Positions 21,391 to 31,947 of a stretch of 62,869 bases of DNA are shown here, piece after piece. Within the stretch, counting starts at the first letter, position 1. The number at the start of each line of letters is the position of its first letter. The position numbers were made by a program, and so were the translations under genes. Source of the DNA: Terramyces sp. JEL0728 (taxonomy: Eukaryota > Chytridiomycota > Chytridiomycetes > Rhizophydiales > Terramycetaceae); the NCBI GenBank assembly GCA_027603945.1, contig JADIIU010000079.1:1-62869 (forward strand), in the 5' to 3' direction. The notes below the pieces were generated by a model. The model was not told where the DNA came from, made no database searches, and saw nothing but the letters and a program-made list of their open reading frames with translations.

Positions 21391-23519
21391 TTATTGCATG
21401 ACTCCCAAACTAGCCAATTTAAGTTTCAATTCAACTAACTCGACAGCCTGAACAGTTTGTAGATGATTACGCGCACTGTCTAACCAATCACCGGCAAGTA
21501 CTTTAACCCAACCGTTTAGTTGGTTGATTTCACGAGCTGCAGAATCTATATCATCATGATCAAGATAGTATTGAGCTCTTGAAAGGATAGAGTCAGTAGT
21601 GTTTCCAGGTACCAGGCCTTGTTTTGGTACAAGTGTGAATGATAGTAGCGCTGCGATTGCGTATGAGAGTGGGCCAGCATCTTTTGGGACTAACTGTGCT
21701 CTGTATAATGGCCTTTTGATTTTTTCGAAATGGTTCTTTAATTCCTCTTTAGAAACATAGGTATTTGATTCGACAGAGTTCAAAACAGTAGAAATTAATC
21801 CATCGTGCTTGCCTTGCTTTCTGAGAATGTTTAGTTCATCGTCGAAATTGGTGGATATTGGGGCATCTAATTTCGCCTTTAGTGCTCTGACAGACGCCAT
21901 TTCTTGCTGAATCAAATATGACCGGTTCAAGTGGAACGACGAATCCAGTGAAATTCTCTCCAACTGTTTAAGTTTAAGCGCTAAATGATCTAATCTTGCT
22001 AGGCGTCCTTCTCTTTCGGTATCCAATCTGCGTTTGATTTCCAACGACCAGAAAGCATCAAGTTGCTCAGCTTGCGATTTTAACTCTTTATCTAAAGCAG
22101 CGTGGAACAAGTCTTGCTGTTCCGTTAATCTGGTTTGTAATTCCTTTGCCGCAGATTCTTGGCCCACAACCCTTTCTTCTGCCATTTGAGAGGCAAAAGA
22201 TGACGTTAATCTTGCAGATGTGTCTGATAGAAGCTGATCGTAGTCTGATCTGATTTTGGCAATAGTTGATTCGAATGCTTGTGATTGTTCATGCAATGCT
22301 CTGGCCAATGTTGCAGACTCTTCAGTTTCAAGGTGTGAGAGATAATTGCCAAGTCCTGCCAATTGAGCTGCAGTTTTTTCCAGTCCAGCCTTGTTTTGAG
22401 ATGATTGTGCAACAACATGCAAATGCTCAGCCAGCCCTGTTATTTGGGTAATCAGTGATTGGAAAGCAGCTTCATTAGGAATTTGGATTTGTTCTGGAAT
22501 TAGTACTGGAATTGCTTCGACAGGCACCGGAATTGGCTCTTTTTCAAACGCAGGTGTTTCTTTTGGGGTTGCTTTTGCTTCAACTGGTTTCTTTTCCTTT
22601 TTTTCTTCCAATTTCTGCTCGACTTTCTTTTCTTTAGGCTTGCGCTCTTCCTTTTTTATTTCCGGTTTCGGTGCTTCCTTTACTTTTTCAATAACCGCTT
22701 TCGCTTCTGCAACTTTTTCAACTACAGGTTCAGCAACTGTTTTGATTTCCTTTTCAATTTTTGGAGCACTGTCTTCCCTCAATTGTTGGACAACTTGTTC
22801 TTTTACCTCTGCTACTTTTTCTTGGACTACATTTGGGTCTACCCTATGCACTCTAGGAGTCCTTGGCGCAGGCTTAGACCCAGTAACAAACCCAACGACA
22901 TTATCATAGGTTTGTTCAGCGCTGTCAACTACTCCCAGTACAAAATCTTCTCCTCTTTTGTAGGTGGTAGTAACAACATCCACAGTATCTCCAACAACTT
23001 TTTTCCCCTGATCAACCGTTTCAGCAACTTGATTCTTTGTATTTCCAACAGTTTTTTGAATCTTTTCGCTAGTATCATGAATGGTTTGCATAGTGGTGTT
23101 GTATCCATCCTGTGCCTTGTTGGCGATATCAACCGAAGATTTATATGCGGAATCAATGTACTCGCCAGTTTGTTTCTTGATATCTGATGCCTGTCTAACA
23201 GTCTGTTGATAAGTGGAGGAAATTTGATCGGCAGTTTTAGTTGCACTTGAATTGATTGTTTCCATATCAACTTTCTGCAAATCAGAAGAGACTTTATCGA
23301 CATAATCAAGGATCGTTTGACCTTGAGGTACATAGTCAAGCCAGATTTTGCGTACTTGTTCATTCTTTGTTGCCAAGTATGCTGTCCCTGTTACTGCTGC
23401 AGTAGTAACTACCACTGCGCCAACCAAGTTACGAGGACGAAAAGCCAAAGTGGACTAGATTAAAAACTTGGTACTTGGTGCCTCTTTTGAATTAATTTAG
23501 GAGCTCTGGTGCGCAACAT
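21391..23519 (-). CDS. MIC60: MICOS subunit Mic60 (mitofilin)
   Basis: Exons 23519-23475 and 23454-21391 (702 aa). The long ORF alone lacks an ATG; a 20-nt intron (23455-23474, TTAATCTAG end) joins it to a first exon encoding MLRTRAPKLIQKRHQS, a good mitochondrial presequence. A TM helix follows (LVGAVVVTTAAVTGTAYLA), then a Lys/Glu/Pro-rich stretch, a coiled coil (about 380-540) and the mitofilin signature (LVPKDAGPLSYAIAALLSF, NTTDSILSRAQYYLDHDDI, GWVKVLAGDWLDSARNHLQT). Mic60 sits in the inner membrane and shapes crista junctions. Its presence implies cristate mitochondria. Confidence 0.95.
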
Positions 23520-23727
23520 TTTATTTTTGGTTGCTTGATGACTGAAAAACTTTAGTGGAAATTTTTGAGATTGGAAATCGCTATCCAGCGTCTCTGCTCA
23601 GTCCTACTACAGGTGCAGCACAATGCTACTTGCTATTGACCTTTGCTGGCCGGCTGTAGTTACTACTTCCACTCATGTTGACACTTGATCACCTTCTGCA
23701 AGCCAACAACTCAATATTTCTATAAGA

Positions 23728-24339
23728 TTAATTTATTAATGAATCCAAATTTGGCGTAACTACATTTCTGACGTTCGAATGTCCATAAAATGACAATGTG
23801 CCCTCGTCTTTATCCAGCCCGCAAACATACTGCGGTATCTTGCTAGTACTCTGGTTAATATCAAACACCAAGTCGCCGACTATGATTTCCAACTTGCCGC
23901 TCTTACGTTTAACCAGTCTTGCTTCATCCTTTGGGAAAACCTGGGGAAATGTGAAAAACATTAGCGGATCTTGTAAGCAATAAAATACCTCTTTGTTGTG
24001 GTGATGGCGGTTTGATGATTGTTGGGTCCCATTCATCTAAATCTATAGTTTCATCCATAATTTCATCTACAGTGTCGACCAAATCCAAATCTGTTTTTGT
24101 GTATGTTTGGATAGAAGAAATCTCTGGTCTGCCAATAGTAGCAGTAGCTCTGGCAGCAGGTCCTGTAATTAATTCCAATTACCAAGTGCAAAAGGTCCTG
24201 AAGCAGTGATTTCACGCTCTTCTCTTTTTGGTTTTGGCTTTGGTTTCCTGTTGGCATTCTTTTGTTTATCTGCTTCAGGCACTTCTTGTTTAACCCTTCG
24301 TTTCGAAGGTATTTTGGGTTCAAACTTTTTTGTCGACAT
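23728..24339 (-). CDS. RPC53: RNA polymerase III subunit RPC4 (Rpc53)
   Basis: Exons 24339-24181, 24160-23989 and 23969-23728 (190 aa, short for the family). Introns of 20 nt and 19 nt restore TASGPFALG-PAARATA and PPSPQQR-DPLMFFTFPQVFP. The basic N-terminus (MSTKKFEPKIPSKRRVKQ) and C-terminal core (GKLEIIVGDLVFDIN, TLSFYGHSNVRNVVTPNLDSLI) match RPC4, a TFIIF-like Pol III subunit acting with RPC5 in initiation and termination. The middle acidic region (DEIMDETIDLDEWDP) is short. It is divergent from RRP41 with an 18-bp gap between ATGs. Confidence 0.88.
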
Positions 24340-24357
24340 ATTTTTTTTGAAAAAGAA
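24340..24357. promoter_or_regulatory. 18-bp divergent promoter gap, RPC4 / RRP41
   Basis: The start codons of two conserved genes, both validated by protein homology, face away from each other across 18 bp consisting mainly of a T run followed by an A-rich run. Both 5' leaders must be very short, or the transcripts overlap. Confidence 0.7.
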
Positions 24358-25080
24358 ATGAGTCGACTGGAATTGATTTCACCAGAAGGATTAAGGGTTG
24401 ACGGACGGAGACCAAAAGAAACCCGTCGCATTTATTCAAGGATAGATTTGCTCGCAGCAGACGGTTCATCGTACATTGAAATGGGGAATACAAAATTAAT
24501 CACAACGGTTTATGGACCAAAGGAAGTAATTTAATATTAATGCAGTCCAAAAACAGCAATAATAATTCAACTATAAACGTAGAATTTCATCTAGCTTCGT
24601 TTGCTTCAGGATCAACAGCTAAAAAGTTGAGAAATGACAAGAAATTGAAGGAAAGCAGTATTGCAATTAGAGATATTTTCGAATCTGTGCTTATAAAATC
24701 CTTTGGGAGGAGCGAAATTGACGTATTTATTCAAGTGCTACAAAGCGATGGTGGGATATTAGCAGCCGGTATTTGTTGTTAATCTAGCAATTAATGGAAC
24801 TTGCTTGGCAATGATCGATGCTGGTATACCGATTACAGACTACGTGTGTGCTTGTACTGCTGGGTATTGCAATGAAGAAGCTATTTTGGACTTGAATTAT
24901 ATCGAAGAAAGTAGCGAAGTTCCTTGTTTGACAGTTGCGATTACTCCAAAGAATGAAAAAGTACTACTGATGAATATGGAGCATCGATTGCATTTAGACA
25001 ACTTTGATTCGGTTTTGAGTTTGGCAAAAACCGGGTGCCAAACGATATACGAGACTTTGGATGCTTGCATAAGGAAATAA
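24358..25080 (+). CDS. SKI6: Exosome core subunit Rrp41 (Ski6)
   Basis: Exons 24358-24525, 24546-24768 and 24788-25080 (227 aa) with introns of 20 and 19 nt. RNase PH fold: RLELISPEGLRVDGRRPKE, TTVYGPKE, then SKNSNNNSTINVEFHLASFA, SDGGILA-AINGTCLAMIDAGIP across the second intron, and a C-terminal DACIRK. One of six RNase PH-like ring subunits of the nuclear and cytoplasmic exosome, which degrades and trims RNA 3'-5'. The ring subunits are catalytically inactive in fungi and form the RNA channel. Confidence 0.95.
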
Positions 25081-25143
25081 ATATTATATGCATATGGGTT
25101 CGCTTGTACGACTATATAGCGAGATATTACAGCATGGATTTAT

Positions 25144-26220
25144 TTAAATCAAATTGACGGTATTCCTGGCAATACCATTCCTGAAATTATGAAGCGGTCT
25201 GTTCTTATTCTGCAAAATACGATGTGCTTCTTGGATGTGACGTGGTAAGAGAGGAGTCTGTTCGCCAGGCGGTTTCTGGAACAATCCGTACACTTTGCCG
25301 CCGGTATTTTCTTGCGGGAGTGTTGAATTTCTTTCATCTTCTTGTTTTTTCACTCCCAAGGCCGTCTCGGTAATTGTGGATACTGCTTCGTGACAAAGGA
25401 ACCCTAGGGAATCAATTATGTCGGAATTTGCTTTGGTATCATAATACTTCGACATTTCGCACCAGTCTTTGAACCGCTTTAGTTTCTTGTACGTAAATGA
25501 AGCTTGGCGACATTCGGAATAGTAAATATACTCTTCTTTGGACATTTTTCTTGTTACGAGATCGGCAACTCGTAATCGATTAATTTGATCTTCATAAGCC
25601 TGCATTTCTTCTTCATCGGCCAAGTCGTCATCATCATCTTCCAGTATAGAATTGAAAATATTTAATGGATCCCACGTAAACTTGATGTTCATCTTTTTGA
25701 CTTTAACTGCCTTGTTTACGTCTTCTTCGAGTAAATCTTCGTCAATTTCCTTATCTTTTGCATTCTTGCGGACATCTTTCCATGACAAGAATGACCGTAA
25801 CCGGTTTACTTTGGATCTATCGTGTCTAATCAGGAAAATTAAATCTTCTGCTGCCAAATATCTTGATCCACGTTTCTGTGACTGAATAACTGCCTGGGAT
25901 ATTAATGTGATTAACTGCGTGCGAACGATATCTTCAACCAAAAGGGAAGTTTCATCCAGCGAATCTTGAACCTCTCCAAAAACAAACATCATTTGTTGAA
26001 TTTCTTGCTGATACATTGGCCGTCTTACTGAAGGGGTGTTTTGTATAGGTGCAGTTACAGCAGGTTGAGTGGGTAAAGCGTGGGGTTGAGCAATCATTTG
26101 ATTTTGTGCTACTTGCTGCTGGGTAAACTGCGGCTGATTAAGCTGTGCCATTTGCTGTATTTGTTGCTGGGCTAACTGTTGCTGAAACTGTTGTGCCAGC
26201 TGTGGATTCATTTGCTGCAT
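25144..26220 (-). CDS. SPT3: SAGA complex subunit Spt3
   Basis: A single 358-residue ORF. A Gln-rich N-terminus (about 1-60) precedes the Spt3 histone-fold pair: YQQEIQQMMFVFGEVQDSLD, ETSLLVEDIVRTQLITLI, GSRYLAAEDLIFLIRHDRSK, and the second fold around EYIYYSECRQASFTYKKLKRFKDW. Spt3 within SAGA contacts TBP and helps deliver it to promoters. The acidic stretch LEDDDDDLADEEE lies between the folds. The C-terminus (LLPRHIQEAHR) is also typical. Divergent from MPDU1 with 20 bp between ATGs. Confidence 0.95.
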   Translation of the reverse strand: MQQMNPQLAQQFQQQLAQQQIQQMAQLNQPQFTQQQVAQNQMIAQPHALPTQPAVTAPIQNTPSVRRPMYQQEIQQMMFVFGEVQDSLDETSLLVEDIVRTQLITLISQAVIQSQKRGSRYLAAEDLIFLIRHDRSKVNRLRSFLSWKDVRKNAKDKEIDEDLLEEDVNKAVKVKKMNIKFTWDPLNIFNSILEDDDDDLADEEEMQAYEDQINRLRVADLVTRKMSKEEYIYYSECRQASFTYKKLKRFKDWCEMSKYYDTKANSDIIDSLGFLCHEAVSTITETALGVKKQEDERNSTLPQENTGGKVYGLFQKPPGEQTPLLPRHIQEAHRILQNKNRPLHNFRNGIARNTVNLI

Positions 26221-26240
26221 TTTTTGATTTCAATCTAAAA
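26221..26240. promoter_or_regulatory. 20-bp divergent promoter gap, SPT3 / MPDU1
   Basis: Twenty bp of T/A-rich sequence separate the ATGs of two conserved divergent genes, a second clear case of near-zero promoter space. Confidence 0.7.
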
Positions 26241-27005
26241 ATGCAAGTTGTTGAATCATTGCTCGGAAAAATCGTTACACCACAATGTGCGAAAACAATA
26301 TTAGCATTTGATTTCTCGTCACTCGCTTGCTACAAACTAGCTATTTCTAAAGGACTTTCAATTGGGATTGTCGGTGGAGCAGTTTTGGTAAAAGTGCCTC
26401 AGATTATCAATATTCTTGCCAGTGGATCGGTATTAGGATTATCGTTATTATCGATTCTGTTGGAATCGGTTGCGATTATTATTAGTTTGGCTTACAATTT
26501 TCGCTTAGAAAATCCATTTTCAACTGTAATCTTGTTTTAAATTAGTATGGCGAAGGTATTTTTCTCGTGGTTCAAAATGTGATTATCACCGGATTGATTT
26601 TATCGCACCACCGAAACTACCCAGTCTCTTTTGTATTATCTGTTGCGGGGTATGCGTTTGCCTATTCCTTGCTCCATGAACATATTGTTTCTGCTTCATT
26701 GCTTAATACCTTGCAATATGGTACTATTTTTATTGGGATCGGGTCAAAATTACCTCAGATTTATGGAAATTTTGCCGCGAAATCAACTGGTCAACTATCA
26801 ATCATAACTACATTCTTGCAATTTGCTGGGACAGGTATTTCTTATTAACATAGTCGCTAGAGTACTGACTACTCTTCAAGAAGTGCCAGATCCAGCCCTG
26901 ATTACTTCTTTTGTCGTTGCTTCCGGTTTGAATGGTATTATCTTGTTGCAGATTGTTTTATACGGAAAGAAAAAGTCCAAGTTGGACGAGAAAAAGAATC
27001 TATAA
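26241..27005 (+). CDS. MPDU1: Mannose-P-dolichol utilization defect 1 (MPDU1/Lec35) PQ-loop protein
   Basis: Exons 26241-26525, 26546-26834 and 26854-27005 (241 aa); introns 20 and 19 nt. Two PQ-loop repeats: GIVGGAVLVKVPQIINILASGS and IGIGSKLPQIYGNFAAKSTG. Splicing restores NPFST-YGEGIFLVVQNVII and QFAGT-VARVLTTLQEV, both typical of MPDU1. Multi-pass ER membrane protein needed for use of mannose- and glucose-P-dolichol in N-glycosylation and GPI synthesis. This fits a genome encoding many secreted glycoproteins. The lysine-rich C-terminus (GKKKSKLDEKKNL) resembles an ER retrieval tail. Confidence 0.93.
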
Positions 27006-27015
27006 ATTCACTGGT

Positions 27016-29047
27016 TTATTTTCTCTTTTTTCTGCTGATTTCTGCATCAAACAAGTTTCGTTTTTTCGACTGCTGTTTACCTGTATCTTTCGGCCCAAAC
27101 TGGTTGAGTTTCTTTTGTTTCTGTGCAGATTTAGCACTTTTTGCAGCAACTTGCTGTTGCGCTTGTTCCTTCTTTTCTTCTTTTCTGGCGAAATACAGTC
27201 TCTTCTTTTTCCTGCTCATGCCATCAGTTTTGGAGCGAACTGGTGCGTTTGGGTCGACTGGTTTGGCTAAATTAGTTACAAATTACCTTTCGCAGCCTTA
27301 GTTTCTTCAGCACTTTGGAACCATACTTTGGCAGGACGCGATTTGATTTCTTTTTCGTGTAAAATCAAGTTTTGGGCTTTCTGGACCTGCATTTCTGCAT
27401 TGCTGATCAGTTTTTCTTGTTTTTCTTCGACATAGATTTCCTTGATTGTATCTTGAAGCCCTTCCAACACTGTTTCAAACTTTGTGATTACTTTTGACGG
27501 GACAACTCTGTGTTTTACAGCGTCACGGGAATTCTTGAGGGCTAGCTTAAGAATCAGACGATCCTGTTCCCCAACCAAACTAACTGCTCTACCGCCTGCG
27601 TCACCTCTTGCTGTCCTACCACATCTATGCACATAAACCGAATAATTTGCCGGCATATCGTAATTAATAACCGTTTTGATTCCAGATATATCCAACCCTC
27701 TAGAAGCCAAGTCGGTTGCCAAGAGAAAGTTTACTTTTTTATCCCTGAAATTTTCAAGAGATTCCAAACGCTGGAACTGGGTCAAGTTACCGTGTAATTC
27801 TGCAGCACTCAGCCCTAATAGACCAAATATAATCTTCATATGGTGCGCGGCAGCTTTGCTCCTAAAGAAAACCAGCGTTTCGGACTGATAAGTTCTTGAA
27901 CACAATGCAGCGAGAATTGCAGGCCGAGACTCTTCCTTGTGCTGTCTAACACGAATAAATTCTTGTACCAATTTACTAGTCATTGATTGGTTATTGTCTA
28001 CAAATAACCTAACCGGGTTCTTTAGCGACAACTTGATTAACTCGTCCACATTGTCAGTCATGGTGGCAGAGAACAGCATAGTCTGTCTCTTTACTGGTGT
28101 GTTTTTAATAATTTCATTCAATTCAGCTTTGAACCCGTCTTCGAGGATTCTAACATTAGCAAAACGTACCTATCTGCTTCATCAATTACCAAAATTTCAA
28201 TTTCATCAAGTGAGAACGATGGCGAATTGTGAATGTGATCAATCAATCTACCTGGAGTGGCAATTACTATATCTGGCTTCTTTCTTAGTTCTACTTCCTG
28301 CAGTTTTTGTGAAAGCCCACCAACACAAAGACAAATTTGAATGGTGCTGAATTTAGATAAATTAGTGGCAACAGAATGACATTGAGCACCGAGCTCTCTT
28401 GTAGGCACGAGTACCAATACACGGATAGCAGGCACTGTTCTCGGTCTGAATAATAAACGTTCAAGGATAGGAATCATAAATGCAGCAGTTTTACCAGACC
28501 CAGTGACTGCAGAACCGCAAATATCTCTGCCTTGTAAAGCCAGTGGAATAGATTTAGCCTGGATATCAGTCGGTTTGACAAATCCCATTGCAGCAATAGC
28601 TTTTAGTATAGGTCTAGAAAGTGAAAATGAAGTAAAGGACTCTGATTGCTCAGCAGTAGTTTCAATAACAGTATCATCGAAAAACTCTGCTTTTCTCTTT
28701 TCTTTAACGATATCTTCTGGGTCATCCTTTTCTAAAATTGAAATTCCTTCACGAACTTCTTCCTCCTCCTCTTCCTCCTCGTCATCCTCTTCCAGTCCTG
28801 ATAAATCAACTTTTTTGCTATTTATCACTTCATCCAGAGTAGCTTTCTGTCCTTGCTTTGCAGATTGTTTAATATCAGTGAAATCCCACTGATATTTTTT
28901 TGTATCCCAGTCTGCTCCGCCATCAACTGAAAATGTGAAATCTGTATTAAGGTCATTCTTTTTATCGTCAATTGATTCATCAGAGTCTGCAACTGATATT
29001 TCATCGTCGTCTTCAATGGTTTTTAAATTTAGTGGGTCAACTGGCAT
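27016..29047 (-). CDS. DRS1: DEAD-box RNA helicase Drs1 (DDX27)
   Basis: Exons 29047-28170, 28149-27287 and 27266-27016 (663 aa). Introns: 28150-28169 splits motif II and restores VIDEADR-ILEDGF; 27267-27286 restores [16 protein letters not shown]. Acidic N-terminus ([16 protein letters not shown]), then helicase motifs [47 protein letters not shown] and HRCGRTARG. Basic C-terminus ([13 protein letters not shown]). Nucleolar helicase for 60S ribosome assembly. I chose the ATG at 29047 (MPVDPLNL); the frame upstream opens only with GTG. Confidence 0.95.
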
Positions 29048-29149
29048 TTTTAAGCTGAAAAAGAAAAAAAAATTATTCTTGGATCGAGCTGTTGACAAAG
29101 TGATATTAAGGCTGCTACTATGTTTCAATAAGAGCACATAAAAAATTCT

Positions 29150-29875
29150 TTATTGAATATCCAGAATCCAGTTGTGTCCTCTATCGTTGTCATAAGAAAT
29201 CAGCTCACCAGAGGTGCAGACAAACCAAATATCCATCCTGCCTTTTGTGAGATTTTCAATAGGCAAGTATCGGTACCCAACAGCATCTCCAGAAGTGCGA
29301 ACAATGTTTGCAGTATGGACATGTTGGTAATCTTCATTAAACGTCCAGTAAGCATCAATTCTACCGCTTTTGGCAAAAGGACAAGCAGCTCTTTCAACCC
29401 TGTACTGAAGTTCAATACTAAAGTCAGTGGTAAGCGTAGAATTGGTTGAAATTGTAAAATCTTTGTTGAATACGACAGCAACAACAGGAAGTGGGTCTGG
29501 CTTGACTGCGAAATGAAAGTTCTTGCCTTGGTTGTTGTCTACAGAGATGTTTTCATTGGAACTACATTCGAACCAAAGTGCCAAATCACCTGCTGGAATG
29601 TTTTCTATTCCTGGTATAGCGAAACCAGTTGAAGTCTCACTGCTAACGTAAGCAATGTTTGCACTGTGTACATGATTGTAGTCGTCATTGAATACCCAAA
29701 AAGCATCTACTCGCCAATTTGGAGACATTGGACATGAAACTCTACCTTCGTATTCATATTTAATATTTACCACCGATTTCGCAGTTATAACCCCGTCTAG
29801 AGTGACATTATTCGCTGTAATATCAATGAGTACATTTTTAGCAAAGATAGCAGAAGCCAATAGCAAGGACAACAT
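29150..29875 (-). CDS. Secreted two-domain member of the NYG-motif small secreted family
   Basis: 241 aa starting at MLSLLLASAIFA, a clear signal peptide. A TATA-like element (29900-29906, reverse) lies about 27 bp upstream. It holds two copies of a ~110-residue domain shared by six neighbouring genes: pattern Y-x-x-x-R-x-x-CP, then (V)DA(F/Y)W-F(N)-(D/E)DY-HVH, then GDLALWFECSS and a C-terminal NNQGKNFHF or NDRGHNWIL. The terminal motif recalls the YDSNYGxNW of the other members. No catalytic site is evident; a beta-sandwich binding domain is likely. Possible relations are DUF6209-like proteins or starch-binding CBM21/53 folds, from memory only. Intronless. Confidence 0.75.
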   Translation of the reverse strand: MLSLLLASAIFAKNVLIDITANNVTLDGVITAKSVVNIKYEYEGRVSCPMSPNWRVDAFWVFNDDYNHVHSANIAYVSSETSTGFAIPGIENIPAGDLALWFECSSNENISVDNNQGKNFHFAVKPDPLPVVAVVFNKDFTISTNSTLTTDFSIELQYRVERAACPFAKSGRIDAYWTFNEDYQHVHTANIVRTSGDAVGYRYLPIENLTKGRMDIWFVCTSGELISYDNDRGHNWILDIQ

Positions 29876-30079
29876 GACTAGATTGTCGGAATTTCTCCCA
29901 TTTATAGAGCTGGTTCCGATCGACTCGGCAAAGTTTTGCTGTTTTAGTTCTTTAACCAATCACCTGCCTTAATTGGCATGCCGAGGCCAAACCGTAACTA
30001 TGACAGTTGTGTGGTAGGAAAAGGTAACAGTAGAGATACGCTTTAATGTTTCTTTAATTGTATAACAAATCCGCTTACC

Positions 30080-30190
30080 AGCTTTGGTAATACGTAAACA
30101 ACACTTTCATGGTTATGTGGCGCACATGAAATCCAAATAGAGACTACATCAGGGCTTTTGACTACCGTTCAATTGGATGTACCAATATTA
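30080..30190 (-). pseudogene. Possible remnant of another NYG-motif secreted family member
   Basis: The minus strand encodes SPDVVSIWISCAPHNHE, which parallels GDLALWFVCSS of the neighbouring family members at the right distance from a 3' end, but no start, signal peptide or YDSNYG tail remains. It sits between two intact members. Weak evidence. Confidence 0.3.
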
Positions 30191-30288
30191 TGTAGGTACA
30201 AGAGATAACACATCAACAGTGCCAATCAATAAAATTAGGAATTGAAAATGTTACCACACAATCGAAAATGCCATAGTTCTAATTCTAT

Positions 30289-30696
30289 TTATTGAACAGT
30301 CAAATGCCAGTTTTTCCCATAATTACTGTCATAAGACGAACCCATTTCAGACCCACAAACAAACCAAATAGCAATATCACCTTTTGGCGGGTTGACAATA
30401 GTAGGTTCCTGGTAAATTTGTGGAGAACCAGGAGACGGTGTATAAGCAATAGTAGCTCTTTGAACATGGCTGAAGTCACCGTTGTATGCCCAGTAAGCAC
30501 CAACGCTCCAAGTATCTGCGCCGTGGGTTGAGTAGTGAGGGCAAGTAGCTCTATGTAAATCGTATTTTATGACTACAGTTGAAGCAGATGTGATTTGTCC
30601 CTGGACATTAGTAGAGTAGTCTGCATTGAAATCAACTTCAACAGAGGTAGAGGCTGGGATTGCGAGCACAGTGGTTAATAGAGCAAACAAGGACAT
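30289..30696 (-). CDS. Small secreted protein, NYG-motif family
   Basis: 135 aa with signal peptide (MSLFALLTTVLAIPAS). Family motifs: VDFNADYS, VIKYDLHRATCPH, WSVGAYWAYNGDFSHV, GDIAIWFVCGSE and YDSNYGKNWHLTVQ. Two Cys are conserved across most members and could form one disulfide. A TATA-like TATTTATA (reverse) lies about 25 bp upstream of the ATG. Very similar to the gene at 31.1-31.5 kb (both with the STHGADTW insertion), so these are a recent tandem pair. Function unknown; abundant secreted binding protein is the likely class. Confidence 0.75.
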   Translation of the reverse strand: MSLFALLTTVLAIPASTSVEVDFNADYSTNVQGQITSASTVVIKYDLHRATCPHYSTHGADTWSVGAYWAYNGDFSHVQRATIAYTPSPGSPQIYQEPTIVNPPKGDIAIWFVCGSEMGSSYDSNYGKNWHLTVQ

Positions 30697-30843
30697 TGGC
30701 GTATTAGCTTGCCGTTGGTATTTATATCATAGGTCGGGGAACTCTTGGATTCACGATTCCAAATTGGTAATTTATATTCCCTGGCGTTCTGGGAACCTGG
30801 AGATTGGATGTTTCATTTAAATTTAGTTGAATTGTTTAAGGGA

Positions 30844-30912
30844 TACTACAAACAATTTGATTGAAATACTACATGTAATTTGATTGAACTAGTACAAACA
30901 ATTTGATTGAAA
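30844..30912. repeat. Three tandem 23-bp repeats
   Basis: Three consecutive 23-bp units of the form TACTACAAACAATTTGATTG plus AAA/AAC, with a few substitutions. They lie in the ~375-bp spacer (30697-31071) between two family members, which otherwise shows no gene. Confidence 0.75.
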
Positions 30913-31071
30913 CAGCTAGGTGCAACTACCGCCGCAGACGTTTGTATATATTGTTGTGATGTGCAGAAGATACCAACAAGAACAGGGACCTCATAGAGCT
31001 CAAGTGATCTCAAATGACATTGGAACAGTACAAGGTTCATTGGTCACCAAAGTTTATCCAACTAGCAAAGT

Positions 31072-31473
31072 TTATTGAACACTAAAATGCCAGTTTTGTC
31101 CATAATTGCTATCGTAAGAAGTGCCTGCCTCGGACGAACAAACAAACCAAATAGCTAAATCACCTGTTGGCGGGTTAGAGATTGTAGGCTCAAAGTACTG
31201 CTGAGTAGCACCAGGAAAGGGAGTATTGGCAATAGCCGCTTGAGATACGTTATTGAAATCATTATTGCACATCCAATGGGCAGCTACAGTCCATGTATCA
31301 GCGCCATGAGTTGATGCGTGTGGACAAACAGCTCGTTGTAAATCGTACTGCAAAACAACATTAGACTGTGATGAGATTACACCTTGGATGTCGAATGTGT
31401 AGTCTGGGTGAAAGTCTATATAGACTGGATTGCTTGGTAGAGAAAATACAGATGCAACTAAAGAGAAGATCAT
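31072..31473 (-). CDS. Small secreted protein, NYG-motif family
   Basis: 133 aa; signal peptide MIFSLVASVFSLPS. Motifs: YIDFHPDYTFDIQG, VLQYDLQRAVCPHASTHGADTW, AHWMCNNDFNNV, GDLAIWFVCSSEAG, YDSNYGQNWHFSVQ. Closest relative is the adjacent minus-strand gene at 30.3-30.7 kb. One extra Cys (WMCNND) is absent from the others. Intronless. Confidence 0.75.
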   Translation of the reverse strand: MIFSLVASVFSLPSNPVYIDFHPDYTFDIQGVISSQSNVVLQYDLQRAVCPHASTHGADTWTVAAHWMCNNDFNNVSQAAIANTPFPGATQQYFEPTISNPPTGDLAIWFVCSSEAGTSYDSNYGQNWHFSVQ

Positions 31474-31947
31474 TTACTTTGATCGAGAATTTCCTCATTT
31501 TAATCTGATCCATGTTGTACAAGGAAATCAGGTCGTAATTAAAGCTAAAATGGAAGGTCAGTTGAATGAAACTCCTTATCAGTTGCGATAACATTAAATT
31601 TCACCGCTCCTTTCTTTTTAGAATTTAATATAAGGACCCTTGAGGTGATATTTTGAGCAATAGACACCGCAACCAAACGAAACCCCATGACTTCGCACGA
31701 CACTAGTTATTCAACCCAATACTGAAGCTTAATGCAAAGCGGCCGTCTGTCTCGTGGATTTCGGCTCTGATAAGATGCAAATACAAATATATTTCTATAA
31801 CTAAGCAATATTAGATATACTTGCTGCGAAGCTAATCAACTAGAAATGCTCACTGCTATTCCAAAACGAGCTACTAAAGGTTCCATTGAATGGATCGATA
31901 CCTGGTTCACCGAGTATAAATAAGAAAAGAAACCCAGCAATAAACAA
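31474..31947. other. Intergenic region between divergent secreted-family genes
   Basis: About 470 bp. The only element I can name is the TATAAATA at 31915-31922. No coding signal. Confidence 0.5.
31915..31922 (+). promoter_or_regulatory. TATA box of secreted-family gene
   Basis: TATAAATA 33 bp before the ATG at 31948, the same arrangement as at other secreted genes here. Confidence 0.65.

Noticed and set aside
28740..28795. Simple repeat rich in CTC/TCC
   Set aside because: It is the coding sequence of the acidic Glu/Asp stretch of DRS1, not an independent element.
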